The notes under the pieces: generated by a model | Databases searched by the model: none | What the model saw: the letters and a program-made list of their open reading frames with translations, nothing else | Told to the model about the DNA's origin: nothing | Position numbers and translations under genes: made by a program | Shown here: positions 11,315-21,456 of the stretch, one piece after another | Layout of the letters: each line of letters begins with the position of its first letter | Numbering within the stretch: the first letter of the stretch is position 1 | Source of the DNA: Hexactinellida sp. DTS-2022 | Lineage: Eukaryota; Porifera; Hexactinellida | Direction of reading: 5' to 3' | DNA length: 64,000 nucleotides | NCBI GenBank assembly: GCA_028753945.1 | Contig: JAPNXP010000001.1 | Span: 14,002,501-14,066,500, forward strand

Positions 11315-12265
11315 ATCCCCAACAAGGCGGCGGAGGTGGATGACCTCTATGCATTAACAGGTTATAAATATTTATGCATACAATGTATGTTGCATTCTAA
11401 ACTACCATTTATTATAGAATGAATATAGATGACATTCAATTAGCAATATTATTTTCCAACCTTACATATTTTACCTAAATTCTCAAAGGTTTTTCAAACC
11501 CCTTGAACTCAGGGGAAAGTTTCGGGCATTTCTGGAAGATCTATTTTTGTCAATATAGAACCTAGAATCAAAAACTCACTGGTTTTCGATAGCTCTCATG
11601 CACATACATCCTGGCTATTTATGGATTCATTTATTTTGAAATACTTCTTTAGTTTTATCAATTTTAGATCAATAGTTTTTCATTTTCAAACTGACACACT
11701 TAAAATTCTGGAAAACACATTTAAAAAGTTTTCCTCAATCGCTACATAGCAGCGTATAGCTACTCCAGATAAACATTATTATTCACAGTTCAACTTATTC
11801 ATGTTGATCATTTCTTTGAATCTATTACATAAATATGTGAAAATCCGAAAGTGTATTTTGTCAATGTTACTTGAATATCAAATATTATTGCGTTTTTGGC
11901 ATCTATGTGATGAACCAATTCGACTGTGAAAATTTCAGTTAAATCGGGTCATTCTTTCTCAAAAAGCGCTGGCAAGTATACAGGGACCTTAATCCGCACT
12001 AAACATCTAGTGTACTCCTTTAAATTACTTCCCTGAGACATATTTTTATACTACAATTTACGATTTTTCCCACATTGATTCGAATAATATTTTTATTTCT
12101 CCTTTTCGGATTAGCAGGGTCTACTGTTGTAATATCAGTGTCCTCGCTAGGCCTCTTTTGGGGGTGCAGTAGAAGGAGTAGAAGTATTTCGATTATGCGT
12201 CCCTCGATTGTACCTAAATAGACATAGTGTACCCCCCTATAGTGCCTAAACAAACCTAATGTTAG
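11315..12265. other. Intergenic, no gene seen
   Basis: AT-rich sequence without a credible frame. Nothing recognised apart from the possible exon tail near 11330-11363. Confidence 0.5.
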
Positions 12266-12493
12266 ATGATACTATTTCAACTGAGAAAAGCGAAAGGGAG
12301 CGGAGCAGAGGACAAGTGGAAAGATGAAGAGGTACCCTCGTATCTGGCTCTAGCAGACCGGTTAACCGTTAACGCCACGCATTTCCCGATATGGGAGGTA
12401 AAACTTATAATCAAGAAGCCGCTCGGTTCAGAGATACGGACAGCGAACCTTTTTGAAGTGGAATTGATGTTAGGGCTCAGCGTTATTACATAG
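12266..12493 (+). CDS. Unassigned 75-codon frame
   Basis: The frame starts at ATG and contains a fairly balanced sequence (KAKGSGAEDKWKDEEVPSYL, then ALADRLTVNATHFPIWEV) more protein-like than its surroundings. No domain recognised. It could be a terminal exon with an acceptor near 12285 (AACTGAG) or chance. Confidence 0.15.
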   Translation: MILFQLRKAKGSGAEDKWKDEEVPSYLALADRLTVNATHFPIWEVKLIIKKPLGSEIRTANLFEVELMLGLSVIT

Positions 12494-12511
12494 TTACCTC
12501 CTAGTGTAGTA

Positions 12512-12828
12512 CTGTCACTGGAAAATTGGTCCCGAAAATATTGGTCCTGGGGACCAAAATGCTTTCCATGGAATATTGGTCCCCGGACTCCCCAATTTTT
12601 TCGGGTAAAATTGGTCCGGGAGACCAATAATCCATGGAAAATGGTCCTAGACTAAAATTTTTGGTCCCACCATGGGACCAATTTTCCAGTGACAGGCTTA
12701 TTCATAAAAATTTGGTCCCAATAAGACAAAAGATCGCCTAGGCTACTATTCTAGTAAATACGGCAACTAATAAACACAAACCTCATAGGGACCAATTTTC
12801 CTCAGAAGGACCAAATTTCCAGTGACAG
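12512..12828. mobile_element. TA-flanked MITE built of GGACCAATTTTCC motifs
   Basis: The ends CTGTCACTGGAAAATTGGTCC and GGACCAAATTTCCAGTGACAG are inverted and flanked by TA. The interior repeats the same motif several times in both orientations, including a CCAGTGACAG at about 12688-12697, suggesting a compound of two copies. Non-coding. Confidence 0.75.
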
Positions 12829-12834
12829 TACCAC

Positions 12835-12985
12835 CAGGCTTTCATCTAGGCAAAATTTTCTGCGCGCCTAGATTAAGTTTGAGCTCACTCACACGCGCCT
12901 AAAATACTCAATTTGTATTACGTCTATGGGAGCATCTCTCGAATTACTCGCGCCTAGAAAAAGCGTACGCCTAGATGAAACCCTG
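12835..12985. mobile_element. hAT-type MITE, TIR CAGGCTTTCATCTAGGC
   Basis: Ends CAGGCTTTCATCTAGGC and GCCTAGATGAAACCCTG. An 8-bp duplication AGTACCAC flanks it at 12827-12834 and 12986-12993. It sits in the last bases of the preceding TA-flanked MITE, so it is younger. Relatives with GCGCGCCTAGATT cores lie near 37079-37290, 41215-41372 and 51178-51330. Confidence 0.8.
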
Positions 12986-13112
12986 AGTACCACCCATAGT
13001 GTTAGCCGTCGTAAGACTTCACAACTGTACTTACTTATTATTTATAGGGCAAGCTATTGATTGTGTTATTATTGTAGCCGTATCTTAATTTGGTATTCTA
13101 TCATAATCTCTT

Positions 13113-13276
13113 AGTCGAAATCGGTTATTTTGTCCCCCAAATGCATGGAAAAAGAGGCAAAAAAACCCGATACGCAAAAAACCCCGTATTTAATTTAGCA
13201 TTAGACAGTGCTATGAGGTTATGAAGAAACAAGGAGGCAAAGTAACCCGGAGAGGCAAAAAAACCCCGATTTCGAC
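13113..13276. mobile_element. Short inverted-repeat element, ends GTCGAAATCGG
   Basis: Left end TTAGTCGAAATCGGTTATTTTG, right end AAAAAACCCCGATTTCGACTA. The body repeats GAGGCAAA-AAACCC in degenerate form. Non-coding. Confidence 0.55.
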
Positions 13277-13589
13277 TATAATTCAATGATGCGGCACTAT
13301 TTAAGGAGGTAAATTGCTACGGTGCACAAACAGTTGTTTATCCAAGCATTTCTAGACCAGAAAATCTGGCCATACACCTGGCAACTAATTCGAATCGAAA
13401 ATCACCCACTTTTTCACCACAACTGAGGCCTGCCAGGCACCTAGATAAACCCCTGAATGCATGTAATGACCCGGTTAATATGAATTCCGGATAATACGAA
13501 CAATTTCGACGGTGCCCTGGTATTCGTAAAGTACTGTAATATGCGTATAGTGTTGTCTGGTCGGAAAATATCCAATGAAATTTCCAAAA

Positions 13590-13835
13590 AACTGCCAAAT
13601 TTCCGGAAATTTTAAATGGAAAAATTATTATTTATACGTACCTAGTTTTTTAATTTTGATAAACCATATCTATAATGTAGAGTTGTTACTGTGCGCTTGT
13701 TATTTCCCTCATGACAGTCTAACTTAAGTAGGAGAAAAATTTGGCAATTTCAAATAAAATTCCTAAGCATAATTTGAAATATATCCGGAAATTTCCATAG
13801 AAAACAAAAATTTTGGAAATTTGCAACACTAATGC
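13590..13835. repeat. Dispersed repeat rich in GGAAATTTCC
   Basis: This segment recurs in the opposite orientation at 30060-30345. Both share a core (ATAAACCATATCTATAATGT and CTGTGCGCTTGTTATTT) with GGAAATTTCC-type motifs at both ends. Probably a non-autonomous transposon. Confidence 0.65.
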
Positions 13836-14285
13836 GTAGAAAGGATTAATTCAGCGATACCCAACCTTTTAAACCGTAGACTACCTATAGCAAATACAGT
13901 ATAACCTCGTTAGTAGGAACACCAGGTGACCGTCAAAATGCGTTCTCCTATTCCGGAATTCGTATTGCCCGACAGAATATCATTATTTGGTATTCGGTTA
14001 CCCGAGCAAATATGATCAGTATTCATATTAGTTTTCCCATCCGAATATTCTAATTACGTGTATTCGTATTCGGTTAGGGCTGTTGTATGACAGTTTAACT
14101 ACCTTGTATTATATAACCATGGATATTCTAGCCATGACAGTTTAACTACCTTGTATTATATAACCATGGATATTCTAGCCATGACAGTTTAACTACCTTG
14201 TATTATATAACCATGGATATTCTAGCCATGACAGTTTAACTACCTTGTATTATATAACCATGGATATTCTAGCCATGACAGTTTA

Positions 14286-14345
14286 ACTAACACGAGCCCT
14301 TCGGTCTCAGTCGCTTTGCGACAGATCGGTGCTACGCACCTCAAG
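14286..14345. repeat. Inverted copy of the GCGAC hairpin motif
   Basis: ACGAGCCCTTCGGTCTCAGT followed by CGCTTTGCGACA is the complement of the 3' hairpin block seen at 20855-20889, 31070-31107 and 51127-51163. Confidence 0.6.
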
Positions 14346-14409
14346 TTAACGGCCGCTGTGCGGCCTTACTCCTCACACTTTCTACCATGGAAATGGTAGA
14401 AAGGGGCGT

Positions 14410-15265
14410 TATGATTTTGAATTTTTTATTAATTTGTTTACCTATTTGTGTAAACAACAACAACAACAACAAATACTCATATTAGAATTTTATAAATGCG
14501 AAAATCGTGTTCATCATCTTGTTTACCTATTATAACCCGTTGAAAGCTAACTTCTAGGTTGATTTTGAATTTTCATTAATTTGTTTACCTATTTTGTGTA
14601 AACAACAACAAATATTCATATGAGAAATTTTTAAACGCGAAAATCGTGTTCAGCATACTTGTTTACCTATAATACTCGTTGAAAGCTAACTTCTAGGTTG
14701 ATTTTGAATTTTCATTAATTTGTTTACCTATTTTGTGTAGACAACAACAAAAAATATTCATATGAGAAATTTTAAACGCGAAATTCGTGTTCAGCATACT
14801 TGTTTACCTATAATACTCGTTGAAAGCTAACTTCTAGGTTGATTTTGAATTTTCATTAATTTGTTTACCTATTTTGTGTAGACAACAACAACAAATATTC
14901 ATATGAGAAATTTTTAAACGCGAAATTCGTGTTCAGCATACTTGTTTACCTATAATATCCGTTGAAAGCTAACTTCTAGGTTGATTTTGAATTTTCATTA
15001 ATTTGTTTACCTATTTTGTGTAAACAACAACAACAAATATTCATATGAGAAATTTTTAAACGCGAAATTCGTGTTCAGCATACTTGTTTACCTATAATAC
15101 CCGTTGAAAGCTAACTTCTAGGTTGATTTTGAATTTTCATTAATTTGTTTACCTATTTTGTGTAAACAACAACAACAAATATTCATATGAGAAATTTATA
15201 AACGCGAAATTCGTGTTCAGCATACTTGTTTACCTATTATAACATTTGTTTACCTATTATAACAT
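14410..15265. repeat. About 140-bp tandem repeat, six copies, inside the foldback element
   Basis: Units start GATTTTGAATTTTCATTAATT at about 14410, 14561, 14700, 14841, 14983 and 15125 and contain TTTGTTTACCTA, an (ACA)n run and GTTGAAAGCTAACTTCTAGG. The copies are nearly identical, so the amplification is recent. A (CA)n tract follows at about 15344-15365. Confidence 0.9.
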
Positions 15266-16451
15266 TTGAAAGTTAGTTTATATCTCAATATTAATTGCGG
15301 TTTCTATTCCCCCAATCACTTTAATACAATCCGGACAAACAAACACACACACACACACACACACAAACAACAATCGAGATTTAATAATATAGATGTATTA
15401 TATAACCATGGATTATCCAGCCATGACAGTTTAACTACAATGACAATTCTATAACTTCTTTGTATGACTTCCTCAACTTGTAGTTCCTATTGCATGATGA
15501 CGCATTCTTCATAATAGTATTCTTTCAATCAACGCTATATATAATATACATACTATAAATCGCTGAGAAACAAATGATGGTCTAACTAACACAATCTTAA
15601 GAGCCTATCAAATTTATACGCCATTTGAAAGAACGCGTCATCATGCAATAGGAACTACAAGTTGAGGAAGTCATACAAAGAAGTTGTAGAATTGTCATGG
15701 TAGTTAAACTGTCATGGCTGGATAATCCATGGTTATATAATACATGTTAGTTAAACTGTCATGGCTAGAATATCCATGGTTATATAATACAAGGTAGTTA
15801 AACTGTCATGGCTAGAATATCCATGGTTATATAATACAAGGTAGTTAAACTGTCATGGCTAGAATATCCATGGTTATATAATACATGGTAGTTAAACTGT
15901 CATGGCTAGAATATCCATGGTTATATAATACATGTTAGTTAAACTGTCATGGCTAGAATATCCATGGTTATATAATACAAGGTAGTTAAACTGTCATGGC
16001 TAGAATATCCATGGTTATATAATACAAGGTAGTTAAACTGTCATGGCTAGAATATCCATGGTTATATAATACAAGGTAGTTAAACTGTCATACAACAGGG
16101 CAACCAAAGATTATCGGTATTCGTATTCGTTCTACCAACCTATTAGCGAATATCATCAGTATTCGTATTCGGTTACTCAACCGAAATCATTATCAGTATT
16201 CGGTAGGGCAACTATTCATGAATACTGATATTCGATTCGAGCGGTTTCAACCTTGGTAAAAACCAATATCATTTGTACTGAAAAGTCTTTGAAGGGGACT
16301 AAAATAGTGTTCATAATAACCGTGTTCGTACTAACGAGGTTCTACTCTATTCATACTATTATACTAGCTTTATCGGTATTAACAGAATGACAGAAGTTAT
16401 TAATCTGTATTAATAGAGTTATACTATTATACTAGCTTTATATTATAAAGA

Positions 16452-16589
16452 ATGACAGAAGTTGAGCTACGGGGTTTCCAGAAGATCTTCAATACTCACA
16501 CAATAATAGGCAGAAGGAATGTTACTTTTGGCACATTTGGATCTCTGTTCGCTTTGTTTGTTGTGTACAAGCTTTTCAAGAAGAAGTAG
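16452..16589 (+). CDS. ATP5MK: ATP synthase membrane subunit DAPIT (subunit k)
   Basis: A 45-codon frame, intronless. It reads MTEVELRGFQKIFNTHTIIG, then RRNVTFGTFGSLFALFVVYK and LFKKK. Known DAPIT/USMG5 proteins are about 50-60 residues with the pattern G-x-x-K-x-F-N-x-x-T-x-x-G-R-x-N, T-x-G-S and a single C-terminal membrane helix followed by lysines. That pattern is matched here almost position by position. DAPIT sits in the inner mitochondrial membrane in the Fo part of ATP synthase and supports dimer formation. The N-terminus and the tail after the helix are shorter than in vertebrates. ATGACAGAAGTT also occurs 66 bases upstream at 16386, a partial local duplication. Identification is by motif only. 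Confidence 0.8.
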   Translation: MTEVELRGFQKIFNTHTIIGRRNVTFGTFGSLFALFVVYKLFKKK

Positions 16590-16731
16590 TATTACATTAC
16601 TGTCGATTTGTTATAGTTAGATAGTATACGGATTATCCTAATTAGTCTCTTAATATTACATTAAATACTACAGTGTATATGCCTTATACTTGCAATATTA
16701 TATTAGATCTCACTATACTAATTACAATATA

Positions 16732-16918
16732 CAGTCGACTCCGCTTAATAGAGCCACCGGTTAATAGAATTCACTGCTAAACGGGGTCAAATTTCACAGG
16801 ATTTATGGGACGGAATTACATTTTGGCTGGCTTAAAATATTTTCGGTTAATAGATTTCTTGTTTAATCGGGTCAAAGCAACCTGGTCCCGAGGTGACTCT
16901 ATTAAGCGGAGTCGACTG
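16732..16918. mobile_element. Pogo-like MITE, TIR CAGTCGACTCCGCTTAATAGA
   Basis: Ends CAGTCGACTCCGCTTAATAGA and TCTATTAAGCGGAGTCGACTG, perfect over about 21 bases and flanked by TA. Length 187 bp, with internal TTAATAGA repeats of the end motif. Probably young. Confidence 0.85.
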
Positions 16919-16920
16919 TA

Positions 16921-17418
16921 CAGTCGAAACCGGGTTTTCTAACTAATTATTTCCATGGAAATAAAGTAAGATAAATCCTATAGTTAGAATAAACCAATTG
17001 AAACAAAATTGGAATTTGTACACATTTAGAATAAATAGTTACCTTATTATAGGAAATTAACGCGCCATGAAATTAACGCGAATTGGAGCTGAACATTTTC
17101 AAACACATGAAATTAACGCGAATAATTTTAGAAAAATTTCAAAATTATTAATCTCCTGATTGAATACTATTATTGTGCCCAAATAGGCTTCCAATCTATT
17201 AGATAGACATGGTATATCCTTTCAAACTAGTTGCACATCTGAAAATATGTAGCTCGGAAGTTTGTCCATCCATTGTATAATTTTGCTAAATAGCAGGAAA
17301 TTAACGCTCCATGAAATTATCGCGAAGGAAATTAACGCGATTTGGAGAAATTCGCGTTAAATTTCATGGCGCGTTAATTTCCTATAATAAGGTAGTTAGA
17401 AAAAACCGGTTTCGACTG
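16921..17418. mobile_element. Pogo-like MITE, TIR CAGTCGAAACCGGG, split by insertion
   Basis: It begins directly after the TA of the previous MITE and ends CCGGTTTCGACTG. The body matches the copy at 50214-50396 (AAATAAAGTAAGA, GGAATTT...ACACA), which lacks the 351-bp insert at 17042-17392. Confidence 0.75.
17042..17392. mobile_element. Nested MITE, TIR CCTTATTATAGGAAATTAACG
   Basis: Ends CCTTATTATAGGAAATTAACG and CGTTAATTTCCTATAATAAGG, flanked by TAGTTA at 17036-17041 and 17393-17398. Internal GAAATTAACGCG copies in both orientations extend the arms. The copy at 50214 shows the empty site. Confidence 0.8.
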
Positions 17419-17422
17419 AATA

Positions 17423-17610
17423 CAGAAAAACCTTTGCAAAGTGAACACTCTGGGGACCAGGCTAAAATGTTAACTTTTGAGAGGTGTCCACTTTTCTTGA
17501 TCTATTATAACGTGTGTCTTGGGTAATGGAAAAATTTGGGACCGAGTAAAAGTGTTCATATTTTGGAGTTGTTCATTTCTGAAAGGTGTTCGCTTTTGGA
17601 GGTTTTACTG
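17423..17610. mobile_element. Pogo-like MITE, TIR CAGTAAAACCTCCAAAAGCGAAC
   Basis: Right end GTTCGCTTTTGGAGGTTTTACTG followed by TA. The left end CAGAAAAACCTTTGCAAAGTG follows a TA and is a degenerate complement. Length 188 bp. Confidence 0.65.
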
Positions 17611-18354
17611 TAGACAGTAGACTTCACTTAATTAATGAAGCAATGGTAATTGGGTTGTATGCTTAATTAACACTGTTATATTTCACAGATTTACGGTCTT
17701 GATTACGTTCTACTTGGTTTGCAATATTTTTGGTTAATTCGGTCAAACACACTTAGGGGCCTTTCAAACGTTACATAACGCAAAATTACATTAACATTAT
17801 TAGACGGTAATGCGGAAATAATTAGGAAATAGTTAGAACCAAAAGATATGGAATGGTTCGAACCAAAATAGTAAATAATTCGACTTTCATTTTTGTATTC
17901 TTGGACAATGGATTCAAGCCGGGATTTCTTATATCCATGGTGCAGCAACACTGCAAATTCGAACAATTTCCTATTTTGGTTATTCGAACTATTTGCGGTT
18001 TTGATTTTGTTTTTTTATACATTTTGGTTTTACATGAACATTAGATTAGACACCTCTATCTACGTCACGCTTTTCGACCTGTTTGTTATATAAGGATCGT
18101 CTGTTACACATTGGTTGCCTTCTCCCCTTGGTTCCAGTGTATTATACAGACATTTGTAAATACGCTCCTAATCCTGGTCTGATCCAATTTCCATATGCCT
18201 AAATCACAAATTAATGTTAAGGTATAGGAGAAAATTCCAAATTTTCGCTCTCCTAAATTCAAATTTTCCCAAAACCATGCTCCAAAAGGAGCGTCTCGCG
18301 CCTGGATAATTCCTTGCTTGAATGAGTTACGTAAGTTGAGTGTACGCATTATTA
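17611..18354. other. Repeat remnants, no gene
   Basis: A half pogo-like end (CAGTAGACTTCACTTAATTAATG) lies at 17615. An inverted pair around GGTTCGAACCAAAATAG (about 17855) and CTATTTTGGTTATTCGAAC (about 17972) marks another small palindromic element. The short frames here are on opposing strands of these palindromes and are not coding. Confidence 0.5.
18196..18318. repeat. Dispersed repeat, inverted copy at 41643-41800
   Basis: It shares TAAATCACAAATTAATGTTA, AAATTCAAATTTTCCC and GCTCCAAAAGGAGCGTCTCG with the complement of 41643-41800. GAGCGTCTCGCGCCTGGAT links it to the CCTGGAT/CCTAGAT hAT-like family. Confidence 0.7.
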
Positions 18355-18510
18355 CAGTGGATGCCGGTTATAAGAACATCGTCGGGAACTGCACTTAATG
18401 TGCTTATAACCGACATAAATTATACAGGGTATATGGCAACCGTTTTCCAACATAGTGTTCTTATATCCGATATGTTCTTATAACAGGTGTGCTTATATCC
18501 GACATCTACT
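18355..18510. mobile_element. Pogo-like MITE, TIR CAGTGGATGCCGGTTATAAGA
   Basis: Left end after TA. The right end GTGCTTATATCCGACATCTACT is an inverted, degenerate copy. TTATAACCGACAT motifs fill the body. A 57-bp derivative lies at 29764-29820. Confidence 0.65.
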
Positions 18511-18631
18511 TTATTATGATATATTGGATAGTTTGTATATTCCAATCTGCGATTTCTATATAATGTGTCCTGCCTTAGGCCAGTGTAAATATATCTTGTT
18601 TCTTCTACATAGGAATTATAGGATCTTATTA

Positions 18632-18814
18632 CAGTATAACCTCGTTAGTACGAACACCAACGGACGGTAAAAAATTTGTTCGCTTTATCGGAGTTCGTAT
18701 TAACCAGAGTAATACTCAATGAATAGCCATTGTAGGGACCTGATTTTGTGGAACTGTTTGTTCGTCTTATCCAGAATTCGTATTAACCGTGATCGTACTA
18801 ACGAGGTTCTATTG
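18632..18814. mobile_element. Pogo-like MITE, TIR CAGTATAACCTCGTTAGTACG
   Basis: Left end CAGTATAACCTCGTTAGTACG after TA, right end CGTACTAACGAGGTTCTATTG. Length 183 bp. Internal GTTCGTATTAACC copies echo the TIR. Same family as 13897, 18856 and 29461. Confidence 0.8.
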
Positions 18815-18855
18815 TGTATTCCAATTTTCTATAATTTATCCATGGTTACTGGCTA

Positions 18856-19052
18856 CAGTATAACCTCGTTAGTACGAAATTCAGGTTAATACAAACACTA
18901 TTTCAGTCCCGTTCAAAGCCTTTCCCATACAAATGATATTGATTAAGACGAACACTATTCAATCCCCTTCAAAGCCTTTTCAATACAAACCAATTGATTA
19001 ATACGAACGTATTTTGAGGGTCTCTGGTGTTAGTACTAACGAGGTTCTACTG
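18856..19052. mobile_element. Pogo-like MITE, second copy of the CTCGTTAGTACG family
   Basis: Ends CAGTATAACCTCGTTAGTACG and GTACTAACGAGGTTCTACTG, each flanked by TA. It lies 42 bases from the previous copy in the same orientation. Length 197 bp. Confidence 0.8.
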
Positions 19053-19139
19053 TATTGCTCTAGAGAGTTAACTTAATTTATACAATGGATGGTTAGATAG
19101 ATAGACTTAATAAAATGAATAAAATTTCTCAACCGAATA

Positions 19140-19256
19140 CAGTCAAGTTCTTGTATTATAAAAATTCAAGAGACCAAAAATTGTGTTCGTAATAGAGAGA
19201 CTTCACAATAAGCGAACTCAACTTAATACAAACCCTAGTAAGTTGTTAAGCGGGCT
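19140..19256. mobile_element. Partial pogo-like MITE, CAGTCAAGTTCTTGTATTAT family
   Basis: Left end and body (ATTCAAGAGACCAAAAATTG and AGAGAGACTTCA) match 2688-2879. The right half is missing. Confidence 0.6.
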
Positions 19257-19483
19257 GCGATTATATGATGAAAGATTTAGCAAAAATTAAATGCCTATTA
19301 AATTCGACGAGTTTCCAAACAATGAGCGCTTAATATCGGATAAACATCGCAACGGGAGTTTCAAATTCCATAGTTTTAACCATACATACAGTTGAAGTAA
19401 ATTCGAGTCTATTTACTAGTCTATTTACTACAAAAGCATAGAAATTTCCCCGATGTCCCCCCTGGCCAGGACGCCTCTGCACA

Positions 19484-20746
<1,263 letters not shown>

Positions 20747-21456
20747 GTTGAAACTTAATCTCTATACTTAGGCTCTTTACGCTTATTGGTTGTAACATCT
20801 TATTATTAGCTTCTTTAGTGACGTAATAACTTAATAACTGTAATAACTTGTTATCCGTCGCAAAGCGACCGAGACCGAAGGGCTCGTAGCCATTGAATAG
20901 CCATTGTAGCCAATATTTGTAGGGACCTGATTTTGTGGATCTGTTTGTTCGGTAGGGACGTCGCCACGGGGGGGGGGCCTGGTAAATATTTTGTTGGTAT
21001 TTCATTGCTCTGATCCATTCATGATATCTAGGCTGGATTGGGTTAACCGGCTAACGATTAGAGATTTTATTAACCAGTTAGCCGGTCTGTTGAATATCAG
21101 CAGAGTTATTTGGAAATTAATGTATAAAGTATTAACATTTTTGAATTTTATCAGAATATGTAGTCCTAATCCATTTCTCATCACCACTTAATTTATTTTC
21201 ATAGAAAACATTCATTTAATTAAATTTACCTAAAGCACGAAATGTATCAGTTAATATACTTATGCGGTTATACTTTATACAGCTGAGTCTTATTCTGTAG
21301 TATAATCAAAATTCATAAAGGATTTATTGTATTGAGTAGGATGGGCGGTTAACCGGTTAACCGTGGCGAGAAATCGAATTGTAACCGTATCCTCAGATCG
21401 GTTAACCAACCCCACCCTTGATGATATTAAATTCGATTTAATAAGTTATCTTTAGT
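20747..21456. other. Repeat remnants between two pseudogenes
   Basis: 20855-20889 is a hairpin-bearing repeat end (CCGTCGCAAAGCGACCGAG and onward). 20893-20945 is a fragment of the pogo-like family (ATTGTAGGGACCTGATTTTG). GGTTAACCGG-type palindromes lie at 21045-21090 and 21345-21415 and may be ends of one decayed element. No gene. Confidence 0.5.

Larger units (their letters stand above)
14081..16097. mobile_element. Foldback transposon with tandemly repeated arms
   Basis: Ends TGTTGTATGACAG and CTGTCATACAACA are perfect inverted copies flanked by GGGC on both sides (14077-14080, 16098-16101). Each arm is an array of a 47-bp unit (GACAGTTTAACTACCTTGTA and so on to ATTCTAGCCAT): about four copies on the left and about eight, inverted, on the right. 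A further inverted pair lies at about 15400-15510 and 15625-15745. Arms made of tandem subrepeats are the defining feature of Drosophila FB and sea-urchin TU foldback elements. No protein is encoded. Confidence 0.8.
13897..16346. mobile_element. Pogo-like element split by a foldback insertion
   Basis: Left end CAGTATAACCTCGTTAGTAGG after TA, right end GTACTAACGAGGTTCTACT. The two halves share TATTCGTATTCGGTTA-type internal repeats. The 2-kb element at 14081-16097 separates them. Removing it leaves an element of about 430 bp. Confidence 0.6.

Noticed and set aside
11068..11343. 91-codon single-exon ORF
   Set aside because: The second half (PGGCPRIRGYHPPHPPVCSR) looks out of frame. The alternative frame with a membrane helix is more protein-like, so a spliced model was preferred.
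17703..18093. Four short overlapping frames on both strands
   Set aside because: They lie on the arms of a palindromic repeat and mirror each other.
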